Positions 1 through 11,579 of a stretch of 64,000 nt of DNA are shown here, piece after piece (positions within the stretch are counted from its first letter, which is position 1; each line of letters starts with the position of its first letter). Source of the stretch: Moniliella sp. 'wahieum'. Taxonomy: Eukaryota; Basidiomycota; Moniliellomycetes; Moniliellales; Moniliellaceae. The stretch is taken from positions 1 to 64,000 of the forward strand of contig RSEE01000043.1 in NCBI GenBank assembly GCA_003971905.1. The letters run 5' to 3'. A program made the translations under genes and the position numbers. The notes beneath the pieces were generated by a model that saw only the letters and a program-made list of their open reading frames with translations, had not been told where the DNA came from and ran no database searches.

Positions 1-29
1 GCGCCACACACATTATGCAGTGTCTCCTC

Positions 30-43
30 AAGCTTCAAGCTTC
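30..43. repeat. AAGCTTC heptamer x2
   Basis: Two perfect tandem copies of AAGCTTC, that is the palindrome AAGCTT plus one base. They lie about 64 bp before the first in-frame ATG of the PDC E2 gene. Confidence 0.8.
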
Positions 44-106
44 ACGGACACCTTCGCCGTCATCGCCGCCGCTTTCACCACCCCACCTCTGCTTCGATCT
101 TGGCTC

Positions 107-1624
107 ATGCTTTCTGCTCACTGCGCATCGCCTCTCGCTCTTCCCGTACGATCCTCATTCCGCGCAGCTCGCGGACTGGCTAGCTCCTGTCATGCCATGG
201 CCTGCAAAAGTTTTGCCTTCCCAGCCATGTCACCCACAATGACCTAGGCGGCCTAGCCAAATGGCATTCAAGCCTGGCGACACTTTTTCTTCAGGCGATG
301 TGCTTCTCGAGATCGAAACAGACAAGGCTACAATGGACGTTGAGGCTGCCGAGGATGGAGTCATGGCCAAGATCTTGGTACGTGCCCTTTGCTTCGTTTA
401 CCCCCACGCCTTTTTTAAAACACCTCTGATTTATTCGTCTCTATTCCCGACGGTGCCAAGGAAGTCAAGTAAACAGTACCATTGCCATAATTGGTGAGCA
501 AGGGGATGAATCAGTGCGGCAGATGCCATCGCTGCCCGATGAGTCGGTTAAAGAGACCGCCGACGGGGTCCAGGCTGCCTCTGCCCCTGCTCCTGCTCCT
601 GCCACCGCTCCGCCCCCTCCAGTCGCTGAAGCCACCAAGTCCACATCTCCTTCCTCAGATCCCAAGCCTGTGCCTAGCTCTTCTCCTTCTTCATCTTCTA
701 CCACCTCTAGCTCGCGTATTTTCGCCTCTCCTCTTGCGCGTAAAATCGCCCAGGAGAAGGGTGTGCCCTTGGGCAACTCAAAGGCACAGGTCCTAATGGA
801 CGTATCATCGAGGCGGATGTAGAAGCGTACAAGCCCGTCTCAGGTCCTGCTGTGCCTCCGAAGCCAAAGAGTGGGGCCCCTCTCCCTTCCCTTGATTCAC
901 CCGCCGCGGCTACATTCACTGATCTTCCTGTCTCCAACATGCGGCGGACCATTGCTGCCCGTCTCTCGGAGAGCAAGCAGCAACTGCCACATTACTATGT
1001 GTCGATTGACGTGGAGATGGATCGTGATGCTCCGGGAATTGTTTAACGCAGCATCGGCCGAGAAGGCACGGGGAGACAAGGACAAGATCAAGGCCGCAAA
1101 GTTGTCGGTTGGGGACTTTATCACCAAGGCCACCTCAGTCGCGTTGCAGCAGGTGCCGGAGTGAATGCGGCATGGTATGGCGATACTATCCGTCAGCATC
1201 ACGTGGCTGATATCTCGATCGCTGTCGCCACACCCACTGGCCTGATTACGCCCATTATCCCAATGTGGGTGCTAAGGGTCTCGCAGTCATTTCGTCCAGC
1301 ACGAAGGAGCTGGCTGCTAAAGCTCGGGCGGGTAAGTTGGCCCCCTCGGAGTACCAGGGTGGCACGTTTACCATCTCCAATATGGAATGTTTGGCATCTC
1401 TCATTTTACTGCCATCATCAACCCGCCCCAGAGCGCAATCCTGGCTATTGGTGGGACTGACCAGCGTTTGGTGCCGGACCCTTCGTCGGATAAGGGCTTC
1501 AAGACGGCCGGTCATGCAGGCGACGTTGTCGTCAGACCATCGGGTGATTGATGGCGCAACGGCAGCACGCTGGATGAAGGCGTTCAAGGATACATTGGAG
1601 AATCCGTTGTCGTTGATGCTTTGA
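107..1624 (+). CDS. LAT1: Pyruvate dehydrogenase E2 (dihydrolipoyl acetyltransferase), frame-broken
   Basis: Mitochondrial E2 core of the pyruvate dehydrogenase complex; it transfers acetyl groups from lipoyl-lysine to CoA. Domains in order: an Arg/Ser-rich presequence (ATG at 107), a lipoyl domain with the lipoylation motif [10 protein letters not shown] (about 316-345), a Pro/Ala/Ser hinge, an E3/E1-binding domain ([16 protein letters not shown], about 715-765), and the catalytic domain ending with the active-site motif DHRVIDG near 1540. An intron starts near 378 (GTACGT) and ends before PDGAKEVK near 452, but I see no clean AG acceptor there. At least seven frame changes are needed, for example near 248, 470, 785, 1025, 1160, 1262 and 1385. 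Most are loss of one base. Protein conservation is otherwise good, so I read these as sequence errors. The true start could lie upstream of the window. Identity is secure; exact CDS is not. Confidence 0.88.
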
Positions 1625-2485
1625 TTGGTGTCACTACTCACTACCCCCTGCCACGGTACTTGTGTTTTTGTTTCGATCCTCTCGCTGGCTGGATCATGTG
1701 CCTGGACCGTCATCTCATTTTTAGTTTGCTCTTTACGATCCTCACGACGCTCTTCACGACAACACTATTACCTCCATCTCCTTCACGTTACCCACAGTAC
1801 CTCCATCTCTCAATATATCTTGCCTACCACTACGTTCTCTTTCTTGCCCTCAGAATAATTCGCGCATAACAGGCATAGATTCGCCATAGAAGAGAACAAT
1901 GGTCTGCCACGGTGACAGCACCCTGTTATTACTTGGAGCGGGCACGCATCTTTCTGCGTTTACGGCGGAGACGGCGCATGCGTTTCTTCCTCCACTTTGC
2001 GCGCACTGGCAGACGAGGGGTGTTAATGCAACTGCATGGACACAAAGGGATGAAACCATACTTGTTCGACAGGTCGTAGTATGCGCACGGGTGGTGGTGG
2101 AGGGGAAGGGCAGCGCCGCCCTACGTTTCCGTCCCTTATATATAGCTCCAGCAAGCGCCAAGCCCTGTCGGGGGCTGGTCTGTGCCACCGACAGTGACGT
2201 CAATCCGTTCGAACCACTCAGCCATGTTTCAATTTCACAGCACCAGGCCTCCCATAGCGCCTGGGGTTGTGGTTGGTGGCGGCCTGCAGTTGTCTGCTGT
2301 GGTCCATGCGTCCACCGTCACGCGTCACCACACATCACTCATCATATTTCGCGTGGGGCAGCTTACGTGAGCGCAGGGCTAATTGTGTGGGGTTGCGCCC
2401 CAGATGACTTGGTGGGCGTGAGGTGCTTCAGCCTCGCTTCCCCGCCGTGGGCCCCTTCCCTCCTTCGCCCCTCACCACCTTTACC
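1625..2485. other. Intergenic region
   Basis: Between the E2 stop and the next gene. Pyrimidine-rich at first (3' UTR-like), then mixed. I see no conserved ORF, RNA gene or mobile element. Confidence 0.5.
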
Positions 2486-3012
2486 ATGAAGCTGAAGACT
2501 CCGACAACTGATTCGACCCCCCTACGTCTACGCCTGCTGCCGGCCCTGCTCAGGCCCCGCCCCCCCGTCCCTCACCCGTGCGCCCGGCTCCGCCTCCTCC
2601 GCCCCCTGCTGCGCCTGTGCGCCCCTCGTTCCTGGTTCGCGCCGTCAAAGTCGCTGGGTTTGGCGCTGCCATTGCCGGCGGCGCAATTGCGGCATCTTTG
2701 GTGCTGAACCAGTGGAACTCGGTAAGTGCCTCCCCTCCTTTCTCTCCGCGATCAAGATGCTGATCTGGTTCGACTTGCGGCGTGTGTGTTTGGGTGTAGG
2801 GGGGAAACAACAAGACCGATGCCGATCGAATCCGCGAGACAGAGGAGGCAGTAAACAAGTTACTACGCGAGTCCCAGGCACAAGCAGAGGCAGAAGCAGC
2901 GAAGGCGAGGGCAGCGAAGGACCAGGCGGTGCAGCAAGCCGAGGCAGCTTTTGCCTCGGTTGATCCGCAGGAGCCCAAGAAAGGCGGAAGCTGGCTCCCG
3001 TGGAAGCGTTAA
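2486..3012 (+). CDS. Small single-pass membrane protein, unknown function
   Basis: I do not recognise this gene. Two exons (2486-2721 and 2800-3012) are separated by a 78-nt intron with GTAAGT donor and TAG acceptor. The predicted product is about 149 residues. It has a Pro/Ala-rich N-terminus, a short basic stretch, and one glycine-zipper membrane segment at about residues 53-74 (motif GFGAAIAGGAIAA). The C-terminal half is Gln/Ala/Glu-rich, probably a coiled coil, and ends KKGGSWLPWKR. One C must be missing from the C run near 2518-2523 for ATG 2486 to reach the membrane segment in frame. A basic stretch before a Gly-rich helix would suit a mitochondrial inner-membrane protein, but that is inference. 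Confidence 0.6.
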
Positions 3013-3474
3013 AGATTTGTCGCTGTTCAACGATCATCCCTCTCCTGGGAATATTAGCTGGCCTCTCCTTTCAGGCCCTGGCACTCCACTGTTTCCCCTC
3101 CAGCCACTTTCTCTTTTTTGGCGTACTCCCTTATCTGGCCCCTTGAGCTGTCACATAACCTGCTCCATCCGTTCCATCGTCCACTACCTTCTCCTGGTTA
3201 CACTGGCTCCACTGGCTCCACTGGCTCCACAGACTCCACTTGGGAGCCAAGCGTATCCCCCATCCCATTTTTATTGACCAACTGCAGGGGTAAAAGTGTG
3301 TATTGATACCATAGTTCTGTCGGTTTGGAAGTTCCAACACCCCACGTAAGGCCCTGCTAGGTTGATGCATACAACACCACCTATTTAGAGAAAAATGGAG
3401 GAGAGTGTACATTAAAGCATTGGGAGGGGAGGGGGGGGGATGGTGAAAGAGGCATGGCGGGATTAGGGGCCGAT
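3013..3474. other. Intergenic region between convergent genes
   Basis: 3' regions of the small membrane protein gene and HMT1. It holds a short 9-bp tandem repeat near 3200-3231 and a G run near 3425-3440; nothing else is recognised. Confidence 0.5.
3200..3231. repeat. 9-bp tandem repeat (CACTGGCTC)n
   Basis: About three and a half copies of CACTGGCTC in the 3' region between two convergent genes. Confidence 0.75.
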
Positions 3475-5673
<2,199 letters not shown>

Positions 5674-6906
5674 TTAGACCCAACCAAGATCTTGCCGAAC
5701 CTGGGTCATCTCAAGAATATGCCTTCCTTCCTTGTACCGCTGTTCTGGCTTGTCAGCGTGGACGTAAGACCAGCCAAGCCGCTCGCCACACAAGAAGCAG
5801 TACATGTCCGCCACAACATGGGCACCCGTAGTAAGCATGCGGGTCTGGTGTGACCCCAACACAGTGTTGCTGGTTGAATTTACCAAGTAGGCTGCTGAGC
5901 TGGTTCCTGTGAACTGAGTAGAGACCAGCTCATCTGGAAGGCTCACCGCAATCCCACACGAGCCGCACCGCCACACCGCCTCCCCAACAGGGTATACGTC
6001 CATAATCATCCTGGTTGACGGAGATGCAGGATGCAGGCAACGGTCAAACAGCGTCTTGTTTTGTCGCATCTGTTCCTCCGACCGGTCTTCGTCCATCGGA
6101 CTCCCACTGAGGAAAAAACGGGTTGAGGCGTCCCAAGCTAGGCTAAATAGCTCCTTAAAGTACGATCCTTGTGGCGAGGAGCCGCGACTCTGGGTCTCTG
6201 TGTGGGCATGGTGGGCCATTCTCTTTTCAGTGACGTGGCATGCCTCTTGCAGGGCAAGCAGCACACTTCTTGGCACTTGGTGTGTGCCCCCCGTTGGGTC
6301 AAGATGATCGGTGCGCACTCGATCTTGCCATCCTCGTGTCGTAGTTGCAGAGATCGCAGCTTCGGCGAGAGCGCTAGGTGACGGGCTGGTAGCGGGCTGG
6401 GTAAACAAGTGTACCGGAGCGGGGCCTGCAGGGGTAGGGTGGGAAAATGTCGGAGGGGGATTGATTGCAGGAAGCGCTGGATTGGCGGGGCCAGACAAGG
6501 ATAGAAGAGGGGGCTTGAACGTTTCCTTGGAGGAGGTAGTGTGTACGTCGCTCCTTCCTCTATCTATGCTGGAGGGGAATGCATGCTCAAGCAGGGCATC
6601 CTCTGGCGGTACGGGGAGGTGCGAATCCAACTCTCCCGACCATCCCTGGACCGGACTAGTTGGCGAGAATGAGCAAGAAAAACTCAGGTCAGGCGTGGAA
6701 GACAGCCCTGCGGACTGGGACAAGCTCGGGTTGGGATCGAGGTAGGGGGGTGGTAGCATGGGGCGCTTGCCAGCGGCCCGGCTGGACGGGTGCAGTCGAT
6801 GGCGAGGTGTGGCAACATCGACGGGCTCTGTAGCCGACATGGTGCTAGGGCCACGGGTGTGAGGCGAGGGCGGTGGCGTGGAGGAAGGCAGGGCTGTAGG
6901 TCGCAT
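5674..6906 (-). CDS. Yippee-domain protein with long disordered N-terminus
   Basis: The C-terminal ~110 residues match the Yippee zinc-binding fold: a first Cys pair (CGSC), the core AAYLVNSTSN and RMLTTGAHVVADMYC, a second Cys pair (CFLC), then GWSYVHADKPEQRYKEG. Yippee proteins are small zinc-binding proteins related to the cereblon/Mis18 fold. The animal YPEL5 member belongs to the CTLH ubiquitin-ligase assembly. The ~300 residues before the domain are Ser/Pro-rich and probably disordered, so this protein is much longer than typical ~120-residue Yippees. The frame is open from ATG 6906 to the stop at 5674 without a break; a second ATG at 6840 (MSATEPVD) is an alternative start. One of only two genes here that need no frame correction. 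Confidence 0.88.
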   Translation of the reverse strand: MRPTALPSSTPPPSPHTRGPSTMSATEPVDVATPRHRLHPSSRAAGKRPMLPPPYLDPNPSLSQSAGLSSTPDLSFSCSFSPTSPVQGWSGELDSHLPVPPEDALLEHAFPSSIDRGRSDVHTTSSKETFKPPLLSLSGPANPALPAINPPPTFSHPTPAGPAPVHLFTQPATSPSPSALAEAAISATTTRGWQDRVRTDHLDPTGGTHQVPRSVLLALQEACHVTEKRMAHHAHTETQSRGSSPQGSYFKELFSLAWDASTRFFLSGSPMDEDRSEEQMRQNKTLFDRCLHPASPSTRMIMDVYPVGEAVWRCGSCGIAVSLPDELVSTQFTGTSSAAYLVNSTSNTVLGSHQTRMLTTGAHVVADMYCFLCGERLGWSYVHADKPEQRYKEGRHILEMTQVRQDLGWV

Positions 6907-7512
6907 GCTGATAAGGTGGAACGGAACTGACACATACGCTCAATCAGCGACCCAGCAGAGGTGTGGGGTGCTGAGGGGACTGGATCTGAGAGCTCGCAGA
7001 CAGAGTGGGAGATGGCGCGTGAGCACACGAGCGGCGGGGCTGAGATGCTCAGACCGCTGTGGCATTCACTCGGACCGAGGAGTAATTCTGCTGAATGGCA
7101 GGCCGGGGGGATGAGGCGGTGGGTTGAGTGGAAGATGGGTGTCGTGCTAGATCCAACGTCGAGCCACGCAGATAGGAGGTTAAGGGAGCCAGCAAGCGAC
7201 TGTGGCAAACGGCGTATAGGGGCCTAGTTCAAGGATACTGCACCAAAAAAGCCTCTCTGAGGCCCGAGGCACAGACTGGCACAGACCAGTCTCATCCACT
7301 GGTCAATGATCGATATTGGTGGGTTTTGGTGGCCTGAGTACTCGGACTGAATATTGAGTGGCTGAGCCTCAGCGCGTCACAGTCACTAGCTAGCTATTCA
7401 CTCCGGTCACATGACCTGCCAAGATTGCAACACGCAAGATCAATCGATCAAATTTCAAAGGCCAAATTGATACTCGATAGTCGCTAGTCGCTAGTCGATA
7501 GGGCGTGATAAA
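6907..7512. other. Intergenic region, divergent
   Basis: Lies between the divergent Yippee and steadiness-box genes. I looked here for the missing N-terminal UEV exon of the downstream gene and found none. A short 7-bp-period repeat (TCGCTAG units) ends near 7500. Confidence 0.5.
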
Positions 7513-8144
7513 TTGAAATGTAAATCGCTGGACAAGAGGTGTCCACCACGCCGCCTAACGCCTAACCCGGAGCAGCTGAGGTTGCACCAGCAGCTGCATG
7601 CTCGTGTGGCCGATCGGGTCGGCGCTATTTTCCGCTCATTGGACGAGGAAGCGCAGGGCTTGGCGACGCTGAGCGATGATCTGAGTCGTGGCCAGATGGC
7701 CATATCGGATGAATCGCATCGGCTCGAGGCGGTACGGGACGTGTGTCGGTCACATGCGGAGCGCTTGACCTCACACAACGAGTCTGCCCCTCAGATCTTG
7801 GAGACGGTTCAAGCGAGAATTGTGGAGCGACTTGAAGGCACCGAAGCTGGTGACGACTGGATTATGGCCACCAGCATCCCGGGGCAGCAGTGCGTCCGCT
7901 CCTTCGCTTGTTGTGGCCAGCCAGATACTAACTTTTCGCCCTCTCGCCTCTTGCAGGTTGATTGGTTTGGTGGCCGAGAGCAACGCGATTGAAGACGCCA
8001 TGCATGCACCAGCTTTCACGGGCATTCAATGTGGAGACGATCACCCTAGATCCCTTTCTCAAGAACGTGCGCGTGCTTGCCCGGGACCAGTTCCTCAAAC
8101 GTGCATTGGCGATGCGGATTGCTAACCAAGTGCTATTGTCTTGA
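7513..8144 (+). CDS. Vps23/TSG101 steadiness-box protein, N-terminus missing
   Basis: Matches the C-terminal half of the ESCRT-I subunit Vps23/TSG101: a coiled region (LHQQLHARVADRVGAIF), then the steadiness box LVAESNAIEDAM, LDPFLKNVRVLARDQFLKRAL. Two exons: 7513-7889 and 7957-8144. The intron is 67 nt with donor GTGCGT, a TACTAAC branch sequence and acceptor TTGCAG, and the splice gives a continuous frame (Q-LIGLVAES). Near 8004 an extra CATG duplication shifts the frame after the AIEDAM motif. The ubiquitin- and late-domain-binding UEV domain and the Pro-rich linker, normally over 200 residues, are not found upstream, and there is no ATG in frame until 7696. So the gene may be 5' truncated, may start at 7696 as a steadiness-box-only protein, or may have a distant first exon. 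Confidence 0.75.
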
Positions 8145-8390
8145 AAATGTGAACGAACGGGGCCAGTGCAGTGTCTCTTGCCTATAATCTGTTTTGTGGG
8201 AGCTTAGCGCACTGACTCTCTTTCCACTTACTATCTTCCACTTGGCATACCCAAAACCCAAGTAGGCCTTATAATGCGCCACCAAAGCACCTTCTCCTTA
8301 CTGCAGCAGTCTCAGGGAAGGAGGGTCTTACCCAACAAACAAGATGCCATCGGGGAAGGCTAATCAGATTGAGGAAAGGGTGCGCGCGGG

Positions 8391-9742
8391 TTACGACTGA
8401 TAGACCAGTTTGGCCAGCTCGGAGATGTGCCCACAACCCGACTTGCAGCATCCGCCCAACCAGATTGAATCAAACGGAACAGGACCTGAACGGGCGGTGA
8501 GGGCGGGATTGTGAACAACGGCGGTGAGCAGATTGCGAGCCCAGGCCTGTTCCTCACTGTGTCCATCCTCGTCGCCCGTGTGCGGGGCAGCAGATTTGTG
8601 TTCCCCCGTAGCATCACTGCGCCAGACACGGGCGATTCCGTCCCACACCAGTCCACCATCGGGATAGACAAACAAAGACGGGGCTCCCGAGGGCGTCGCC
8701 CATTGGGTCTCTCCTTGGGGATCGAGCGCTGCGACCAAGTCCCGCACAATGCTTTGGATAAAGTGGGGTTTGGTGCAGTTGACTCCAAGACCGACTAGGG
8801 GCCATGAAGAGGTAGCCGAGGGACGAAGGGCAGAAACCAGGTCCGATGCCGTGGGTTTGGGCCCCGCAGAGGGATATGGCAGAAACACATCTACGTCCCG
8901 ATGGGCATGATGGTCTTCCTCCGTTTGCGAAACGCGGGAGGGAAGGTTAGGGAAGACAAAGCTCAGAAGCGCAGAAGGGCGGTGAGTGATACCACGTTGG
9001 GTCAAGTGCTTATCCAGTGCAGCTAGGACCTTGACGATCTCTTCTGCCTCGTCCAGACGGGGAATCGTTTCAAATGCAATCAGCCCCACACGGGACCAAA
9101 GCTTCTCATCGGCCGACAGGGCCAAGAGGCGGTCCAAATGAAACTTGTGCACGTCCAACAGGACTTGAGCCTCAACCTGTGGGTCACCAGCCTTACCAGC
9201 AGGTGCATAGTCGCCCGTATCTGCCACCAGCACGAAAATGAGAGGTCAGTACTCGGTGCGGATCGTCGACATCGATGCAGGGTCGCCGAATCAAACGTAC
9301 ACTCTCGTCCCCCTTCAAGCATCGCTCCGTAAGGGCCCAGAGATAACGCCACAATTGCATCAGGTTGACCCTCGGCACGCGCTGAGTCGGCAGCTTCGGC
9401 GGCGAGACGGATGGACTCGCGCATAAGGTGCTCGGCGCTGCTGGGAGGATACACGGGGTTGGGGGGTTGGGAACGGGAAAAAGACGGGACCGAAGCCTGG
9501 TACGATGCCGTCTCTACAATGCGGCTACCCGACTTGATGAAGGCTGCGTGAGCGGCACGTACAGCGTCGTGGCCGTGCCACTTGCCCTGCTGGTGGTTAG
9601 GATCGAGCAGGGTGGCGCTCCACAAGGGTGAGGGCATTTCCAACCCCAGGTCGTCCTCCATGAAAGTGGCAAAGCCTCCGTCCAGGACGCCAACACGGGC
9701 CGGATTGAGACGCCCGGCAAACACATCCATCTTGGCTGTCAT
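8391..9742 (-). CDS. Homocysteine S-methyltransferase
   Basis: Makes methionine by moving a methyl group to homocysteine from S-methylmethionine or S-adenosylmethionine (yeast Mht1/Sam4 family). Two exons, 9301-9742 and 8391-9220. The 80-nt intron has a GTACGT donor and a GGCAG acceptor; splicing restores EYTGDYAP and gives 424 codons including stop, with no frame break. Start: ATG 9742 (MTAKMDVF). Visible motifs: VGVLDGGFATFMEDDLG at the N-terminus, ETASYQASV, AFETIPRLDEA, and the zinc-ligand cysteines GVNCT and GGCCKSG near the C-terminus. The last motif lacks the proline common in the family after GGCC-x-x-x. An AAGCTT-type palindromic array sits 31 bp upstream of the ATG. With HMT1 and SAH1 it belongs to the SAM/methionine cycle. 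Confidence 0.94.
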
Positions 9743-9772
9743 TCTCGCTTCTTGAAGAGACTGGACGCAGAG

Positions 9773-9794
9773 GCTTGAAGCTTCAAGCTTGAAG
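9773..9794. repeat. GCTTGAA/GCTTCAA heptamer array
   Basis: Three 7-bp units around AAGCTT in alternating orientation, forming a near-perfect inverted repeat 31 bp upstream of the methyltransferase ATG. Confidence 0.85.
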
Positions 9795-11413
9795 TTGGCA
9801 GGTGGTGGAGAAGAGATGTTCCGCAAGACAGCCGCGTTAATCTTCACTTAACTACCCGTGGTCACGTCCGGTCACGCGCCACGGCGCCACATGAATATCT
9901 CCGCCGGGAATCAGCCGAAATGACGTATTGTAGCGTTGAAGGAAGTTCAGATGTTCAGACATTCGCGGTAGGAGCCTCAGGCACTGAGCCTGAATATATG
10001 GGCTGTGAGGCTCACCGGTCACCCTAGTTTACCAGTGAGCTCACCCGTCACCATCACTTTCGCCAAAATTCCATTCAATTCCGCTTTGAAATTTGAGGCT
10101 CAGCAACCATCGGAGAGAATAGCGCGATTGCATCATTCATTGGCGACAGCTTCGCGCTTCATCACTACCTTCGCTACTTTCACTAGTAGCTGCGTATATG
10201 GAGCCGACCACTCGAACAATCACAAGAGCCATTACCTCCTCACTCTCATCAGCAGAAAAGGACTTGCGGCAGAAAGGTGACTACGTGGATGGACGTCTTG
10301 CATGCCGGTGCGGTCTGAACTGCGTGGTGCACACATCAATCCGATCACTGTAGCTCACTTTCTTCCCTTGGCTCACTGGATCATCCAAACACATTTAGTA
10401 GGAAAGAGAAATGGAGGAGCTTCTTGTAGATGCCAGGGCAAGAGAAGGAAAATAAAAGGGATCTTGGCCACAGATTTGGGGCACCGACCAAAACTCGGAA
10501 CCAACTAGAGTGGCCTTGAGACGTATCAGTTGTTTTGCTCGCGCGCCGCTTCGGAATGAATAGAGGACTTGTTAGTGCAATTGAACCATGTGATTGATCC
10601 AAAGTGGCCTTCCTGGTATATGTCCACCACAATCTCATGTCCACCCTATTGCTGTATGAAGAAGCAAGTGCTTCTGCCTCTCTCTTGTGGGAGGAACAAA
10701 GGAGCTTCGCACTAGACAGAGGAGGTATTTGTCAACCGCTCAGGTAGTTCCGTCAGAGCCGTAGTACCGCCCTCGTACGCCTTCACACAACAAGACCACC
10801 CAAAGGAGCAGAAAGGATCCCAATGGCCTGTGCAATGGCCCAGCTCACAGCCAATATCCCGTTGCCATTCGAACTGAACTGAGGTCCAACCCTCTTGCAA
10901 CTCTGCCTGCGGGATCAGGGAGATGGGTCGCGATCGATATCGTTTCCTGTCGCTTACAAAAGCGCCGGTCTCAAAGTGGCCTCTTAGATCTTAAGGCCCT
11001 CCGGTGATGATGCCAGTGACGTGTGCGGTGCAGACCCCGTCTCTGGAGCCGTGAGGCCAGCCGTCTTCAGAGGAGCGAAGATGGTACCGAGTTGAGCCAA
11101 TCGACGTGCATACACTTGGAGCGCGGGGCCCGGGCCAGGCGCGCTGTCGGGGGCACGACGAGATGTGGCCAGAGACGACGAGAGGGGAGTAGAGGAGAGG
11201 TGCACTGCGTGGTGGAGGCGGGGTGAGGCCGGCGGTGAGGCCGGTGAGGGTGGGCGATGGCCAGGAGGGCGTTTGCAATGTTTCCTGTCGCAGCGCGCCC
11301 AGAGGGGCAGCAGCGGGGCAGCCGACGAGCTCCTGCCGGCTGCCGCCCAGCAGCCGTCGCAGCGCGGCACGAGCACGGCAGAGGGGCAGTGTTCGCATGC
11401 CGGCATGCACGCA

Positions 11414-11434
11414 GCATCATGCATCATGCATCAT
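11414..11434. repeat. GCATCAT heptamer x3
   Basis: Three perfect copies of GCATCAT, with ATGCAT formed across unit junctions. It ends 146 bp upstream of the Mil1-like ATG. Confidence 0.85.
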
Positions 11435-11579
11435 GCGTCCAGTGGGTTAGCCGCCCAGGCTGTGGTGGGGCGGCGCGCCCATCCAGCTCATCGCCCATCG
11501 CCTTGCGCATCGCCTCCCGCATCGCGCCCCGTCGCCATCGCCATCGCCACCATCCCCATCCATTGCCGGGGCCTCAGCC

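Larger units (their letters stand above)
9743..11579. other. Intergenic region, 1.8 kb
   Basis: Divergent space between the homocysteine methyltransferase and Mil1-like genes. It has an AAGCTT array at one end and an ATGCAT array at the other. The open frames within are short and unlike known proteins. Confidence 0.5.
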
